The notes under the pieces: model-generated
What the model saw: the letters and a program-made list of their open reading frames with translations, nothing else
Database searches by the model: none
Told to the model about the DNA's origin: nothing
Translations under genes and position numbers: made by a program
NCBI RefSeq assembly: GCF_000158955.1
Contig: NZ_GG657757.1
Span: 4,320,561 to 4,384,560 of the forward strand
Source: Streptomyces viridochromogenes DSM 40736
GTDB lineage: Bacteria > Actinomycetota > Actinomycetes > Streptomycetales > Streptomycetaceae
DNA: 64,000 bases
Direction: 5' to 3'
Shown: piece after piece, positions 43,198-51,944 of the stretch
Layout of the letters: every line of letters begins with the position of its first letter
How positions within the stretch are numbered: the first letter of the stretch is position 1

Positions 43198-44112
43198 CTA
43201 CGAAGGACGCCAATCACGCGGCGCGTCGTCGTTCCTCAAGGCAGCAATGCGCCGACGGTACTCGGCCGCCGTCCCTTCGTCCTCCCGTACGTTCTGCATC
43301 AACCACGTGGTCATGCCGAACTCTTGGAGCCGCCGAAGCGTGTCGTAGCCGTGCCAGTCGTGCAGGTCCCGCCCGTACGCCTGAACGAAGTCGGCGTACT
43401 GCTCGTCTGTCTGCCACCGCAGGCTGTGGTGCTCCGTGGCCGTAACCATTAGGTCCCACTCAGGGTGGTCGAAGCAGAATGCCTCGAAGTCGATCAGGAT
43501 GACTTCTCCCCGGTCGTTCACCATGAGGTTCTGGACATGAGCGTCACCGTGGACCGGCCCCTTGGGCGTCTCGAACCGCAAGCCCTCGAACTGGTCACGC
43601 AGCTCACTCCATCGCTTGCGGAGGAAGGCCCTGTCATCTTCCGGGATCGCTGCCTGGCTGATCCGCAGTTCCTGCTTGTCGAAGGGGTTGAACGAGGGCA
43701 GCTCCAAGCCAACGGGCAACGTCATAGAGTGCAGGTCCCGCAGGATGCCGCCGAGTTCCCCATACGTGGCCTTACGGCCGCCCTCGACGATGAGCCGCCA
43801 GAAGGTCACCGGGTGGCCATCGATCAGGAACGGCTGCTCCAGCCCGTCGACCAGGCGCGCGGCAGGGAACCCTTCCTCGGCCAACCACTGTGACACCGCA
43901 ACCTCAACGCGTGCCTTGGGCAGCCACGGTTCTCCCCGCGCCACTCGCACGATCACTGGCTCTGCGTCCAGGCGGAAGAGCGCGTTCTCTCCCAGCCGGA
44001 TCAGTTCGGCCCCTCTGTCGTCCAAGCCGGCCGCCCGACATGCCGCGCTCATCACCTGCGCGGCCCTCGTAGATGTGAACCCCTCTTGCGATCGAGCAGC
44101 GTCAAGCGCCAT
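43198..44112 (-). CDS. Aminoglycoside phosphotransferase (APH)-family kinase
   Basis: A 304-residue protein with kinase-like motifs: a catalytic loop HGDAHVQNLMV (Brenner HxDxxxxN type) and metal-binding IDFEAF. The APH family also includes choline, homoserine and macrolide kinases, so resistance is only one option. The start at 44112 (MALDAARSQEGF) gives the shortest frame with the N-lobe intact; the long upstream extension is Arg-rich and unlikely. It is convergent with the XRE gene (3-bp gap). Confidence 0.8.
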   Translation of the reverse strand: MALDAARSQEGFTSTRAAQVMSAACRAAGLDDRGAELIRLGENALFRLDAEPVIVRVARGEPWLPKARVEVAVSQWLAEEGFPAARLVDGLEQPFLIDGHPVTFWRLIVEGGRKATYGELGGILRDLHSMTLPVGLELPSFNPFDKQELRISQAAIPEDDRAFLRKRWSELRDQFEGLRFETPKGPVHGDAHVQNLMVNDRGEVILIDFEAFCFDHPEWDLMVTATEHHSLRWQTDEQYADFVQAYGRDLHDWHGYDTLRRLQEFGMTTWLMQNVREDEGTAAEYRRRIAALRNDDAPRDWRPS

Positions 44113-44474
44113 GCCCGTACCAGCTCCCCTAGTCGCACGGATCAACCGGCGCATGCCTACGGGTGACCAACCCATGTGCGCCAGACACGTCACCGACCGT
44201 ACCCATCCGCGGACAAGCCGAACGAGGCTCGCCATCAAAGAACTGACGCCCTGGCTGGCACAGCGCCCGCTACTCCGTACGACACAGAACGCGAAACATC
44301 ACTAAAGGTGCCGATATGCCCATTTTGGTATCACTCTTAGGGGTAACGCAGGCCTGGCACAGTTAGATGAAAACAAAGGCAATCACCTGAAACCTCTGCA
44401 AGAAGCCAGAATCCCGACTAGCATCACTGCTCTGTGCAAGTAACCGAGTTAGTGTTCGATGAGGCTGGAAAATA
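44113..44474. promoter_or_regulatory. AT-richer gap upstream of the OLD nuclease gene
   Basis: 362 bp without a gene. Base composition falls clearly below the host average from about 44280, continuing into the OLD gene. Several TA-rich patches (near 44325 and 44445) could be promoters for the OLD gene. Confidence 0.35.
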
Positions 44475-46586
44475 GTGCGCATCACCAAGGTGAAGATCTC
44501 AAACTATCGAGGGCTTGAGTCGGTCGAGATTCCCTTGAATCGCTTCGGCTGCGTCATCGGCGAAAACAACGCGGGGAAGTCCTCAGTTTTTCAGGCGCTG
44601 AACACTTTTCTGCGCGGAAGCGCTATGGACTCTTCAGACTTCCTTTCCCGAAGGCAAAACATTCGCGTTCAGGTCTCCTTCTCCGAGATCGGACCTGACG
44701 ACCTTGCCAGACTGGATACGCAGCACCGGGCAAAGATTGAAAAAGAAGTAGAAGATGGTTCACTAACCCTCGTGCGGACCTACACTTCTCCCGGCAAGGG
44801 GGAAATCCGAGTACTATCCAAGGTTCCACGCGATGAACGCTTCAGCTCCGTGGCGCTCGAAGGAACATTGAAAGTAGGTCTTTCGGCAGCAGAGATCTCT
44901 GCCAACGTTCAACACACCTATCCGGAGATTTACGATCAGCTGAACGGGAAAATCACTAAGGCTGCAGTCAGGAGAGCATTCGAAGAGCTCGTATCCAATC
45001 TGCGACCCGAGGAACTAACTGAAGGGGAAAGCAAGCTACCCACAGGAATCGATCGCTCCATCACGACACTACTGCCGGATGTCATTTACATTCCAGCCGT
45101 GAAAGAGCTAAACGATGAGTTGAAAACGACGGATAGTTCTACTTTCGGAAAGCTGCTTGGACTGCTTTTTGGGCAAATTGAGCATCAGATGCCAACCTTG
45201 CAGAAATCCTTTGATGATCTGCGCCAGCATCTGAACGTGGTGACAGACGACCAAGGGAACGAAATCGATCAGCGACTTCAGGAGGTACGCGACGTCGAGA
45301 AGTTGATTGAGCGAAACCTACAGGAAGCTTTTCCTCGTGCAGACGTGCGGCTTGATATTCCCCCGCCGGCCCTCCGTACCCTCTTGTCAAGCGCTGAAAT
45401 TTCGATCAATGACGGAGTTTCTGGTCACTTTCGAACCAAGGGAGACGGCCTGCGCAGGTCGGTAACTTTCGCGATTCTTCGGGCTTACGTAGACCAAAAG
45501 AAGAAGCAAGTAGATCTCGAATCATCAGGTGCGGAACGGCCAACCATTCTCCTCTTTGAGGAGCCGGAGGTATTTCTACACCCGCGAGCGCAGCGGAAGC
45601 TCTTTGAAGCCCTCAAATTCTTCTCCCAATACAATGACGTATTGGTAACTACCCACTCCTCGGCGTTCTACGGCCCGAAGGAAACGGGCACTTTCGTAAA
45701 AATGATCAAGAACCACCAGGTCGACCCTCCTGTGAGCCTTGCACACGTCATCGACCTAAGCGATATAGATGCAAGGGATCAGTTCGAGATCATCAAGCAC
45801 GAAAATAACGAAGCGGCCTTCTTCGCTGACTCGGTTTTCTTGGTTGAGGGTGCGAGCGACTGCCACCTCGTTCCTCACGTTGCGAAGACGCTAAACCCGG
45901 AGTGGGACTTCCAGAAGCATTCTGTAGCGATCGCCAGAGTAGAGGGTAAGGGGAGTATTGCACGGTATCGAAGCTTCTTCGAGAAATTCGCGATGAGGGT
46001 TTCGGTACTGGCGGACCTAGACGCTATTCTTGAAGGGTTCGATAAGCTCGGTGCCAGTGAGTCTTGTGCGGACATCCGCAGTAGGCTGCTTTCTCTCGTT
46101 GACAGGGATGCGAAGTTGGTAGAGGAAAACCAAGTTCGCAGCGAAGTCTTGAAGAAGATGCGGAAGAGCGGAGAAGTCCAAGGCCTTTGGCAGCAAGCCG
46201 CAACATTGCATTCAGCCTTCACTAAGGGAGAATGCACCTGGGACGACCTCAACTCGGCAGTCACGGCGTTCTTCGATCGGGCAAACTCCCGCACGAAGCG
46301 AGCCGTGTTGCGTGATGCAATGACGCCAGATTTACGGGCATCCAAGGCCGAATTGCTTTCCGCTCTACGCGAAGAGAACATCTTCGTCTGGGAACGAGGA
46401 GCAATCGAGGACTACTATCCTCCTGCCATCTACCTCTCCTCCAGTAACAAGAATATTCAAGCCCAACGATTCTGTGAAACGTACGCCACCGCCGAAGCTC
46501 TCAGGGAACTGCCAGCCTTTGCGGAATCCGACGTCTGTGAGTTTGACCTGATCTTCTCGAAATTCTTCGCAGGGGTTACCGAGTAG
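44475..46586 (+). CDS. OLD-family ATP-dependent nuclease (AAA ATPase + TOPRIM)
   Basis: A 703-residue protein. The N-terminal SMC/RecF-like ATPase begins MRITKVKISNYRGLESVEIPL, with Walker A GENNAGKSS at ~30-38 and Walker B LLFEEPEVFLHPRAQ near 355. The TOPRIM nuclease domain follows with FLVEGASDCHL and a later VLADLDAIL (the E and DxD metal ligands). OLD nucleases act in phage exclusion. No UvrD-like helicase follows, so it is not a Gabija pair but a lone (class 1-like) OLD. GC is far below the flanking genes and it has TTA codons (for example 46330-46332), both signs of transfer. The start is GTG 44475. Confidence 0.88.
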   Translation: MRITKVKISNYRGLESVEIPLNRFGCVIGENNAGKSSVFQALNTFLRGSAMDSSDFLSRRQNIRVQVSFSEIGPDDLARLDTQHRAKIEKEVEDGSLTLVRTYTSPGKGEIRVLSKVPRDERFSSVALEGTLKVGLSAAEISANVQHTYPEIYDQLNGKITKAAVRRAFEELVSNLRPEELTEGESKLPTGIDRSITTLLPDVIYIPAVKELNDELKTTDSSTFGKLLGLLFGQIEHQMPTLQKSFDDLRQHLNVVTDDQGNEIDQRLQEVRDVEKLIERNLQEAFPRADVRLDIPPPALRTLLSSAEISINDGVSGHFRTKGDGLRRSVTFAILRAYVDQKKKQVDLESSGAERPTILLFEEPEVFLHPRAQRKLFEALKFFSQYNDVLVTTHSSAFYGPKETGTFVKMIKNHQVDPPVSLAHVIDLSDIDARDQFEIIKHENNEAAFFADSVFLVEGASDCHLVPHVAKTLNPEWDFQKHSVAIARVEGKGSIARYRSFFEKFAMRVSVLADLDAILEGFDKLGASESCADIRSRLLSLVDRDAKLVEENQVRSEVLKKMRKSGEVQGLWQQAATLHSAFTKGECTWDDLNSAVTAFFDRANSRTKRAVLRDAMTPDLRASKAELLSALREENIFVWERGAIEDYYPPAIYLSSSNKNIQAQRFCETYATAEALRELPAFAESDVCEFDLIFSKFFAGVTE

Positions 46587-46759
46587 GGAGCCGGCAGAGG
46601 GTGGCGCTTAAGGCCGCTCTATTCCGACGCCTAAGCCGCCTCTACGTGGAGACACGAACGTATTTCGCGCCGAGTCAGGGCAGAGGCGCCGTCTGAGTAG
46701 ACCACTGAGGTAATGGGCCCAGTCGCCAAGGCTAGGCATATTACTCACGAACGTCGAAA

Positions 46760-47875
46760 TTAAAGAAGGCTCCCCTTGGCCTTCTCAAGCTCCTCCATGC
46801 TCATGCTTGGGGGAAGATTCTTAACCCCGCTCAGGACGGCCTTGGCGAGTTGCTGGAGACGCAGACCTTCAGAAAGAGACAGATCCACGTCCTTCAGGAT
46901 GGCGTGCGCGAGGTCAGCGTTGTGGAACTCAGCGGAAGCTAGGTTGGTGCGAAGGAAGGCAGCGCCCTGAAGTTTTGCTTCCCTCAGGCGCGCCCGCTCC
47001 ATGTTGGCGTAAGAGAAGACGGCATTCTCCGCGTCGGCTTGCCATAGCGCGGTTTCTTCCATGTCTGCCTGGTAGAAAATCGCGCCGTTGAGGTGTGTGA
47101 AGGAGAAGTCGGCCTTGCGAAGTGCAGCGCCTTGGAAGACCGTATCCCGCAGAGAAGATCGCGCGAAGTGAGCACGCTGCAGTCGAGCGTTCCTGAGGTC
47201 CACCTGATCGAGCTTGGCATCGCTCAGGTCCGCACCGCGGAGATCTGTGTGACGCAGGTTGATGCGCGAGTAGCCGTCACCATGGATCGGTCGCCGTCCA
47301 AGGACAGTTAGGGCAGCCTGTACATCTTCGTCGGGCTTGATGTTCTTCTCGTCAGGGCCTTCTTCGTCCCCAGCAGCAGCGCGTTGTCGGACAAAGGCTG
47401 CCAGCACTTCGACGACGGTCGCGTGATCTTTCTCGGAGTCATTCATGATGCGTTCCAACGCGTAGATGCCGCCGAGTCGCTCTGTGAGGTTCTTCGACGC
47501 CAGGAGCTTGATTGCTTCGACGTACCGTTCGGTGACCTGGCCTTCGCGGGTCAGTTCAGCCTGTTCCTGATCACGAGCTTGCGTATGGGCGAACTGCTTC
47601 TGCACCTGCTCGTACTGCCACAACGCCAAGACGTGGTTGCGGTGCGTGTAGTGCAGGGTGACGGCCGCCACTGCGCCCACGCCGAGGGCGACGAGCATGG
47701 TGCGGAAGCCTGTGATGACTACGCCGTCAGCGGGCTGCAGGTTCTTACTACGTAGGTGGGCACCATCGACCCACCAGGGACCGCGCCACAGCAGCAGTAC
47801 ATACCCGACGACTGCCAGGGCAAGGACCACGGTGAAGGCGACCCGTCTGGTCTTCGGCATCATGCCGAGCAGCAT
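46760..47875 (-). CDS. Membrane protein with pentapeptide repeats
   Basis: A protein of about 371 residues. Two membrane helices (VAFTVVLALAVVGYVLLLW and MLVALGVGAVAAVTLHY) are followed by a helical, partly coiled region (residues ~105-200). A C-terminal run of pentapeptide repeats follows (LRGADLSDAKLDQVDLRNARL and on), forming a right-handed beta helix. The start is uncertain: ATG 47875 has AAGGG close by, and ATGs at 47863 and 47860 are alternatives. The role is unknown. It sits between the OLD gene and the right end and may be cargo with it. Confidence 0.7.
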   Translation of the reverse strand: MLLGMMPKTRRVAFTVVLALAVVGYVLLLWRGPWWVDGAHLRSKNLQPADGVVITGFRTMLVALGVGAVAAVTLHYTHRNHVLALWQYEQVQKQFAHTQARDQEQAELTREGQVTERYVEAIKLLASKNLTERLGGIYALERIMNDSEKDHATVVEVLAAFVRQRAAAGDEEGPDEKNIKPDEDVQAALTVLGRRPIHGDGYSRINLRHTDLRGADLSDAKLDQVDLRNARLQRAHFARSSLRDTVFQGAALRKADFSFTHLNGAIFYQADMEETALWQADAENAVFSYANMERARLREAKLQGAAFLRTNLASAEFHNADLAHAILKDVDLSLSEGLRLQQLAKAVLSGVKNLPPSMSMEELEKAKGSLL

Positions 47876-48022
47876 GACCCTTGCCGCCACCCTCCAACCT
47901 CGGAACTGTGAAGTCCAGAGCAGAAGTTGAGGTCGGGCATAGAGAGGAACTAGTGCAGGGCTGAACTCGCCAACTGCGTTCTCGAACACGTCGAGGCACC
48001 GAGAGCCCGAGAGCCGGCAGGC

Positions 48023-48049
48023 GCCGGAGCCTGCCGCAAGGGCTCCGGC
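48023..48049 (-). terminator. Element-borne terminator for the thiC hybrid
   Basis: GCCGGAGCC (48023-48031) and GGCTCCGGC (48041-48049) form a hairpin 19 bp downstream of the new thiC stop. It belongs to element DNA, so the element carries both a replacement 3' coding end and a terminator. Confidence 0.65.
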
Positions 48050-48067
48050 GCACTTCCCGTTTCGTCG

Positions 48068-49870
48068 TCAGTCGGCGATCGGCAGGTACACCCGGTTCCC
48101 CGCCTCAGCGAACTCCTTCGACTTCTGGAGCATCCCCTCAGTGATCTCCTCAGCCGATGCCCCATCAGCGGCCTTACCACCGAACCGCTCTGTGATGCTT
48201 TGGCTAATCTTCATGCTGCAGAACTTCGGCCCGCACATCGAGCAGAAGTGGGCCGTCTTGGCGGGCTCAGCGGGCAGGGTCTCGTCGTGGAACTCCCGAG
48301 CCGTGTCCGGGTCGAGGGCCAGGTTGAACTGGTCCTCCCACCGGAACTCGAAGCGGGCGTCGGACAGCGCGTCGTCCCATTCCTGGGCGCCCGGGTGTCC
48401 CTTGGCGAGGTCGGCCGCGTGAGCGGCGATCTTGTAGGTGATCACGCCGGTCTTGACGTCGTCACGGTTGGGCAGGCCCAAGTGCTCCTTGGGTGTGACG
48501 TAGCACAGCATCGCCGTGCCCCACCAGGCGATCATCGCGGCGCCGATGCCGGAGGTGATGTGGTCGTACGCGGGCGCGACGTCCGTGGTCAGCGGGCCGA
48601 GCGTATAGAACGGAGCTTCATCGCAGATCTCCTGCTGAAGGTCGATGTTCTCCTTGATCTTGTGCATCGGGACATGGCCCGGGCCCTCGATCATGGTCTG
48701 TACGTTGAAACGCTTGGCGATCGTGTTGAGTTCCCCGAGCGTGCGCAACTCGGCGAACTGCGCCTCGTCGTTGGCGTCGGCGATCGAGCCGGGCCGCAGG
48801 CCGTCGCCGAGCGAGTAGGTGACGTCGTACGCGGCGAGGATCTCGCAGAGTTCCTCGAAGTTCTCGTACAGGAACGACTCCTTGTGGTGCGCGAGGCACC
48901 AGGCGGCCATGATCGAACCGCCGCGCGAGACGATGCCGGTCTTGCGGTTCGCTGTCAGCGGCACGTACGCCAGGCGCACACCCGCGTGGACCGTCATGTA
49001 GTCCACGCCCTGCTCGGCCTGCTCGATGACCGTGTCCTTGTAGATCTCCCAGGTCAGCTCTTCGGCGCGGCCGTCGACCTTCTCCAGGGCCTGGTAGAGC
49101 GGGACGGTGCCGATGGGAACGGGGGAGTTGCGCAGCACCCACTCACGCGTGGTGTGGATGTTGCGGCCGGTGGACAGGTCCATGACCGTGTCGGCGCCCC
49201 AGCGGGTCGCCCAGGTCATCTTCTCGACCTCCTCCTCGATGGAGGACGTCACCGCCGAGTTGCCGATGTTGGCGTTGACCTTCACCAGGAACCGCTTGCC
49301 GATGATCATCGGCTCGATCTCCGGGTGGTTGACGTTGGCCGGCAGCACGGCCCGGCCCGCGGCGATCTCGTCGCGGACCACCTCGGGCGAGACGTTCTCC
49401 CGGATGGCGACGTACTCCATCTCGGGCGTGATCTCGCCCCGGCGGGCGTACGCGAGCTGCGTGACCGCCTTGCCGTCCCTGCTGCGGCGCGGCAGGCGTG
49501 GCCGACCGGGGAAGACCGCGTCGAGGTTGCGGAGGCCGCCGCGCGGCGAGGTGTGCTTGACGCCGTCGTCCTCGGGGCGGACGGGGCGGCCCGCGTACTC
49601 CTCGGTGTCGCCGCGGGCGATGATCCAGTTCTCGCGCAACGGCGACAGGCCCCTGCGGACGTCGGTGTCGACGAGTGGATCGGTGTACGGGCCCGACGTG
49701 TCGTACAGCGTGACCGACTGGCCGTTGGTGAGAAGCACCTGACGGACCGGCACCCGCAGGTCGGGGCGGGTGCCCTCGACGTACGCCTTGTGCCAGCCGA
49801 TGGACTTCCCGGCCTCCTCGGACTGTGCGTCCGAAACGGAGGCAGGCGTGCGTGCGTCCTCGTTGGTCAT
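48068..49870 (-). CDS. thiC: Phosphomethylpyrimidine synthase, C-terminus replaced by element
   Basis: A 600-residue radical-SAM-like enzyme that makes the thiamine pyrimidine (HMP-P) from AIR. Core motifs include MIEGPGHVPMH and the 4Fe-4S ligands Cys543, Cys546 and Cys551 in CSMCGPKFC. The coding sequence crosses the att core directly after Cys551. From there the tail (SITERFGGKAADGASAEEITEG...NRVYLPIAD) is element-encoded and six residues longer than the native tail left at 33678. The gene should still be functional. A TPP riboswitch precedes it. Confidence 0.95.
   Translation of the reverse strand: MTNEDARTPASVSDAQSEEAGKSIGWHKAYVEGTRPDLRVPVRQVLLTNGQSVTLYDTSGPYTDPLVDTDVRRGLSPLRENWIIARGDTEEYAGRPVRPEDDGVKHTSPRGGLRNLDAVFPGRPRLPRRSRDGKAVTQLAYARRGEITPEMEYVAIRENVSPEVVRDEIAAGRAVLPANVNHPEIEPMIIGKRFLVKVNANIGNSAVTSSIEEEVEKMTWATRWGADTVMDLSTGRNIHTTREWVLRNSPVPIGTVPLYQALEKVDGRAEELTWEIYKDTVIEQAEQGVDYMTVHAGVRLAYVPLTANRKTGIVSRGGSIMAAWCLAHHKESFLYENFEELCEILAAYDVTYSLGDGLRPGSIADANDEAQFAELRTLGELNTIAKRFNVQTMIEGPGHVPMHKIKENIDLQQEICDEAPFYTLGPLTTDVAPAYDHITSGIGAAMIAWWGTAMLCYVTPKEHLGLPNRDDVKTGVITYKIAAHAADLAKGHPGAQEWDDALSDARFEFRWEDQFNLALDPDTAREFHDETLPAEPAKTAHFCSMCGPKFCSMKISQSITERFGGKAADGASAEEITEGMLQKSKEFAEAGNRVYLPIAD
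48207..48218. repeat. Right attachment core (12 bp), att repeat
   Basis: ATCTTCATGCTG is identical to 33799-33810. To its right lies uninterrupted thiC, and to its left the element-derived 3' end. The crossover falls within or beside these bases. Confidence 0.85.
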
Positions 49871-49878
49871 GAGACCTA

Positions 49879-50042
49879 CTCCCTACGCCGGCATTACCCG
49901 GTAACAGGTTCGGCGGTCGACGCAGCGGCTTCCGTCTGCCGACGTTTCGTGTGCAACATCACTCGACTTCGGTGATGTTTCATGTGAAACATCGCTGGGA
50001 CGGAGGTCAGCGCCCTCTCAGCCCGGTGCTCCGAGCTCCCGC
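49879..50042 (-). ncRNA. TPP riboswitch (THI element) upstream of thiC
   Basis: On the minus strand the leader has the conserved CTGAGAG followed, after a long insert, by the ACCTG...GGGTAATGCCGGCGTAGGGA-type 3' half. Both are diagnostic of the thiamine pyrophosphate riboswitch. It ends 8 bp before the thiC start, so translation control is likely. The segment between the two conserved halves is about 110 nt, longer than typical. It contains the hairpin GATGTTTCAC/ATGAAACATC, which is also a near-parS. Confidence 0.9.
49977..49990. other. parS-like site, one mismatch, inside the TPP riboswitch
   Basis: GTTTCATGTGAAAC differs from parS at one base. It coincides with an apparent extra hairpin of the riboswitch, so it may be a structural coincidence or a real ParB site. 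Confidence 0.45.
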
Positions 50043-50124
50043 GTGTACAAAAGGTGCCTCCACGCTAGCGGCAATTCTGGCGCGGTGAACAGAGGGCCCC
50101 CCTGGTTCTTGCGATGATCGGTCG

Positions 50125-51777
50125 GTGACCACGACGCAGCGCCCCCCGTACCCACCGCCCGAGCCGCGCCGCGGATCGGGCGCCGGATTCGGCAACGGCC
50201 GTGGAGGCGACCACGATTTCGCGGCCGGGGCCGGTGGCTGGCAAGGTACCGGCGGCGCCGAGGGCTACGGCACGGGTAACGGTCCCGGCGGAGGGCACGG
50301 GCCAGGGCACGGCCACGGCCACGGCCACGGCCACGGCCACGGCGGGAACGACGGACCGGGGAGCAACGGCCCCGGCGGGAACGACGGACCCGGGAGCAAC
50401 GGCCCAGGCGGGGGTGACGGTCACGGCCCGGGCGGGGGCGACGGTCACGGGTCGGGTTCCGCGCCCGGTGGCGGACACGGGCACTCGCACAGCCACAACC
50501 ACGGCCCGGCCACGCCCGTCTCCATGCATCTACGCAAGATCATCGCTGCGGTACTGATCCCGTTCGCCGCGGCGGTGCTGATCGGTCTCGCCGTGCTGTG
50601 GCCGGGGGGCGCTCCCCCGCACGACGAGCGCACCGGTGTCGGCTTCGACCGGCAGACCCAGGAGGCGTCGGTCACCAAGGTGGTCGAGGTGAGCTGCAAG
50701 GCGGCCGGTGCCTCGGGAGTTCCGCCGACGGGTGACACCTCCACCGCCGAGGGTTCCTCTGCGGTGCAGCAGGAGAAGGGCACCTGCAAGCGGGCCACGA
50801 TCCGGGTCGACAGCGGCAAGGACAAGGGCCGCACGTTCACCGAGATCATCCAGCCGGACCAGTCGCGGCAGTTGCACGAGGGCCAGAAGGTCGTGGTCGC
50901 CTACGAGCCCTCCGCGCCGAAGGACCTTCAGTACTCGGTGACCGACGTCAACCGGCGGGTGCCCATGGCGCTGCTGGCCGGCATCTTCGCGCTGGCCGTC
51001 GTGGTCGTCGGGCGACTGCGGGGTGTCATGGCCCTCGTCGCGCTGGCCATAAGCTTCCTGGTGCTGAACCTCTTCATCCTGCCCGCGATCCTGCAGGGTT
51101 CGAACCCGCTGGTCGTGGCGGTGGTGGGTGCGAGCGCCATCATGCTCATCGCGCTGTACCTGTGCCACGGCCTGTCCGCCCGGACATCCGTGGCGGTGCT
51201 CGGCACCCTCGCCTCGTTGCTGCTGATCGGTGTTCTCGGCTCGGTGTTCATCGACTGGGCCGGGCTCACCGGCAACACCGACGACAACACCGGCCTGATC
51301 CACGGCCTCTACCCGACGATCGACATGAGCGGTCTGCTGCTCGCCGGCGTCATCATCGGTTCGCTGGGTGTGCTCGACGACGTGACGGTCACCCAGACGT
51401 CCGCGGTCTGGGAGCTGCACGAGGCCAACCCCTCGATGGGCTGGCGCGGGCTGTACCGAGCGGGCATCCGGATCGGCCGCGACCACATCGCCTCGGTCGT
51501 CAACACGCTCGTGCTCGCGTACGCGGGTGCCGCGCTGCCGCTGCTGCTGCTCTTCTCCATCGCGCAGAGCAGTGTGGGGACGGTCGCCAACAGCGAGATC
51601 GTCGCGGAGGAGATCGTGCGCACGCTGGTCGGTTCGATCGGTCTGGTCGCCTCGGTGCCGGTCACCACGGCGCTCGCGGCGCTCGTGGTCTCGGCCGACC
51701 GCCCGGGAGCGGAGCCCGCCGCGGAGGCCGTCACGGTCCCGGCGCGCGGGGGGAGGGGGCGGCGGCGTAAGCGCTGA
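50125..51777 (+). CDS. YibE/F family membrane protein with Gly/His-rich N-terminus
   Basis: A 550-residue protein. The first ~130 residues are low complexity, rich in Gly and His (several HGHG and GGHGHSHSHNHGP stretches), and could bind metal ions. One helix near residue 140 leads to a soluble domain. About seven helices follow in the YibE/F domain (ALLAGIFALAVVVVGRLRGV; GSLGVLDDVTVTQ is the family block). YibE/F proteins of actinobacteria and firmicutes are uncharacterised transport-like proteins. It is divergent from thiC. The start is GTG 50125. Confidence 0.8.
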   Translation: MTTTQRPPYPPPEPRRGSGAGFGNGRGGDHDFAAGAGGWQGTGGAEGYGTGNGPGGGHGPGHGHGHGHGHGHGGNDGPGSNGPGGNDGPGSNGPGGGDGHGPGGGDGHGSGSAPGGGHGHSHSHNHGPATPVSMHLRKIIAAVLIPFAAAVLIGLAVLWPGGAPPHDERTGVGFDRQTQEASVTKVVEVSCKAAGASGVPPTGDTSTAEGSSAVQQEKGTCKRATIRVDSGKDKGRTFTEIIQPDQSRQLHEGQKVVVAYEPSAPKDLQYSVTDVNRRVPMALLAGIFALAVVVVGRLRGVMALVALAISFLVLNLFILPAILQGSNPLVVAVVGASAIMLIALYLCHGLSARTSVAVLGTLASLLLIGVLGSVFIDWAGLTGNTDDNTGLIHGLYPTIDMSGLLLAGVIIGSLGVLDDVTVTQTSAVWELHEANPSMGWRGLYRAGIRIGRDHIASVVNTLVLAYAGAALPLLLLFSIAQSSVGTVANSEIVAEEIVRTLVGSIGLVASVPVTTALAALVVSADRPGAEPAAEAVTVPARGGRGRRRKR

Positions 51778-51944
51778 CGTCTCCGGGCCGATGACGCCGC
51801 TGGGCCGCAGGCGCCAGAGGGGTTTCTGAGCTCTCCGGCCCTTCCGGCGCCGCGAGCTGTCTGCCCGTCGTAGGGAGAAGCGTTCCTGCGCGGCTTGGCG
51901 GCATCCGGTGAAGCGTTACTCCACCGTGCCGCCCCAAGGCTGTC

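Larger units (their letters stand above)
33799..48218. mobile_element. Integrated AICE-like conjugative element in thiC (14.4 kb)
   Basis: The element is bounded by the 12-bp repeat in thiC. It carries a site-specific serine recombinase next to the left end, a rolling-circle initiator, a TraB/FtsK-type DNA translocase with small Spd-like genes, and a GntR repressor. These are the standard modules of actinomycete integrative conjugative elements such as pSAM2, except that those usually use tyrosine integrases. Cargo (40.4-47.9 kb) has lower GC than the host. The right end supplies a replacement 3' end for thiC. Confidence 0.9.
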
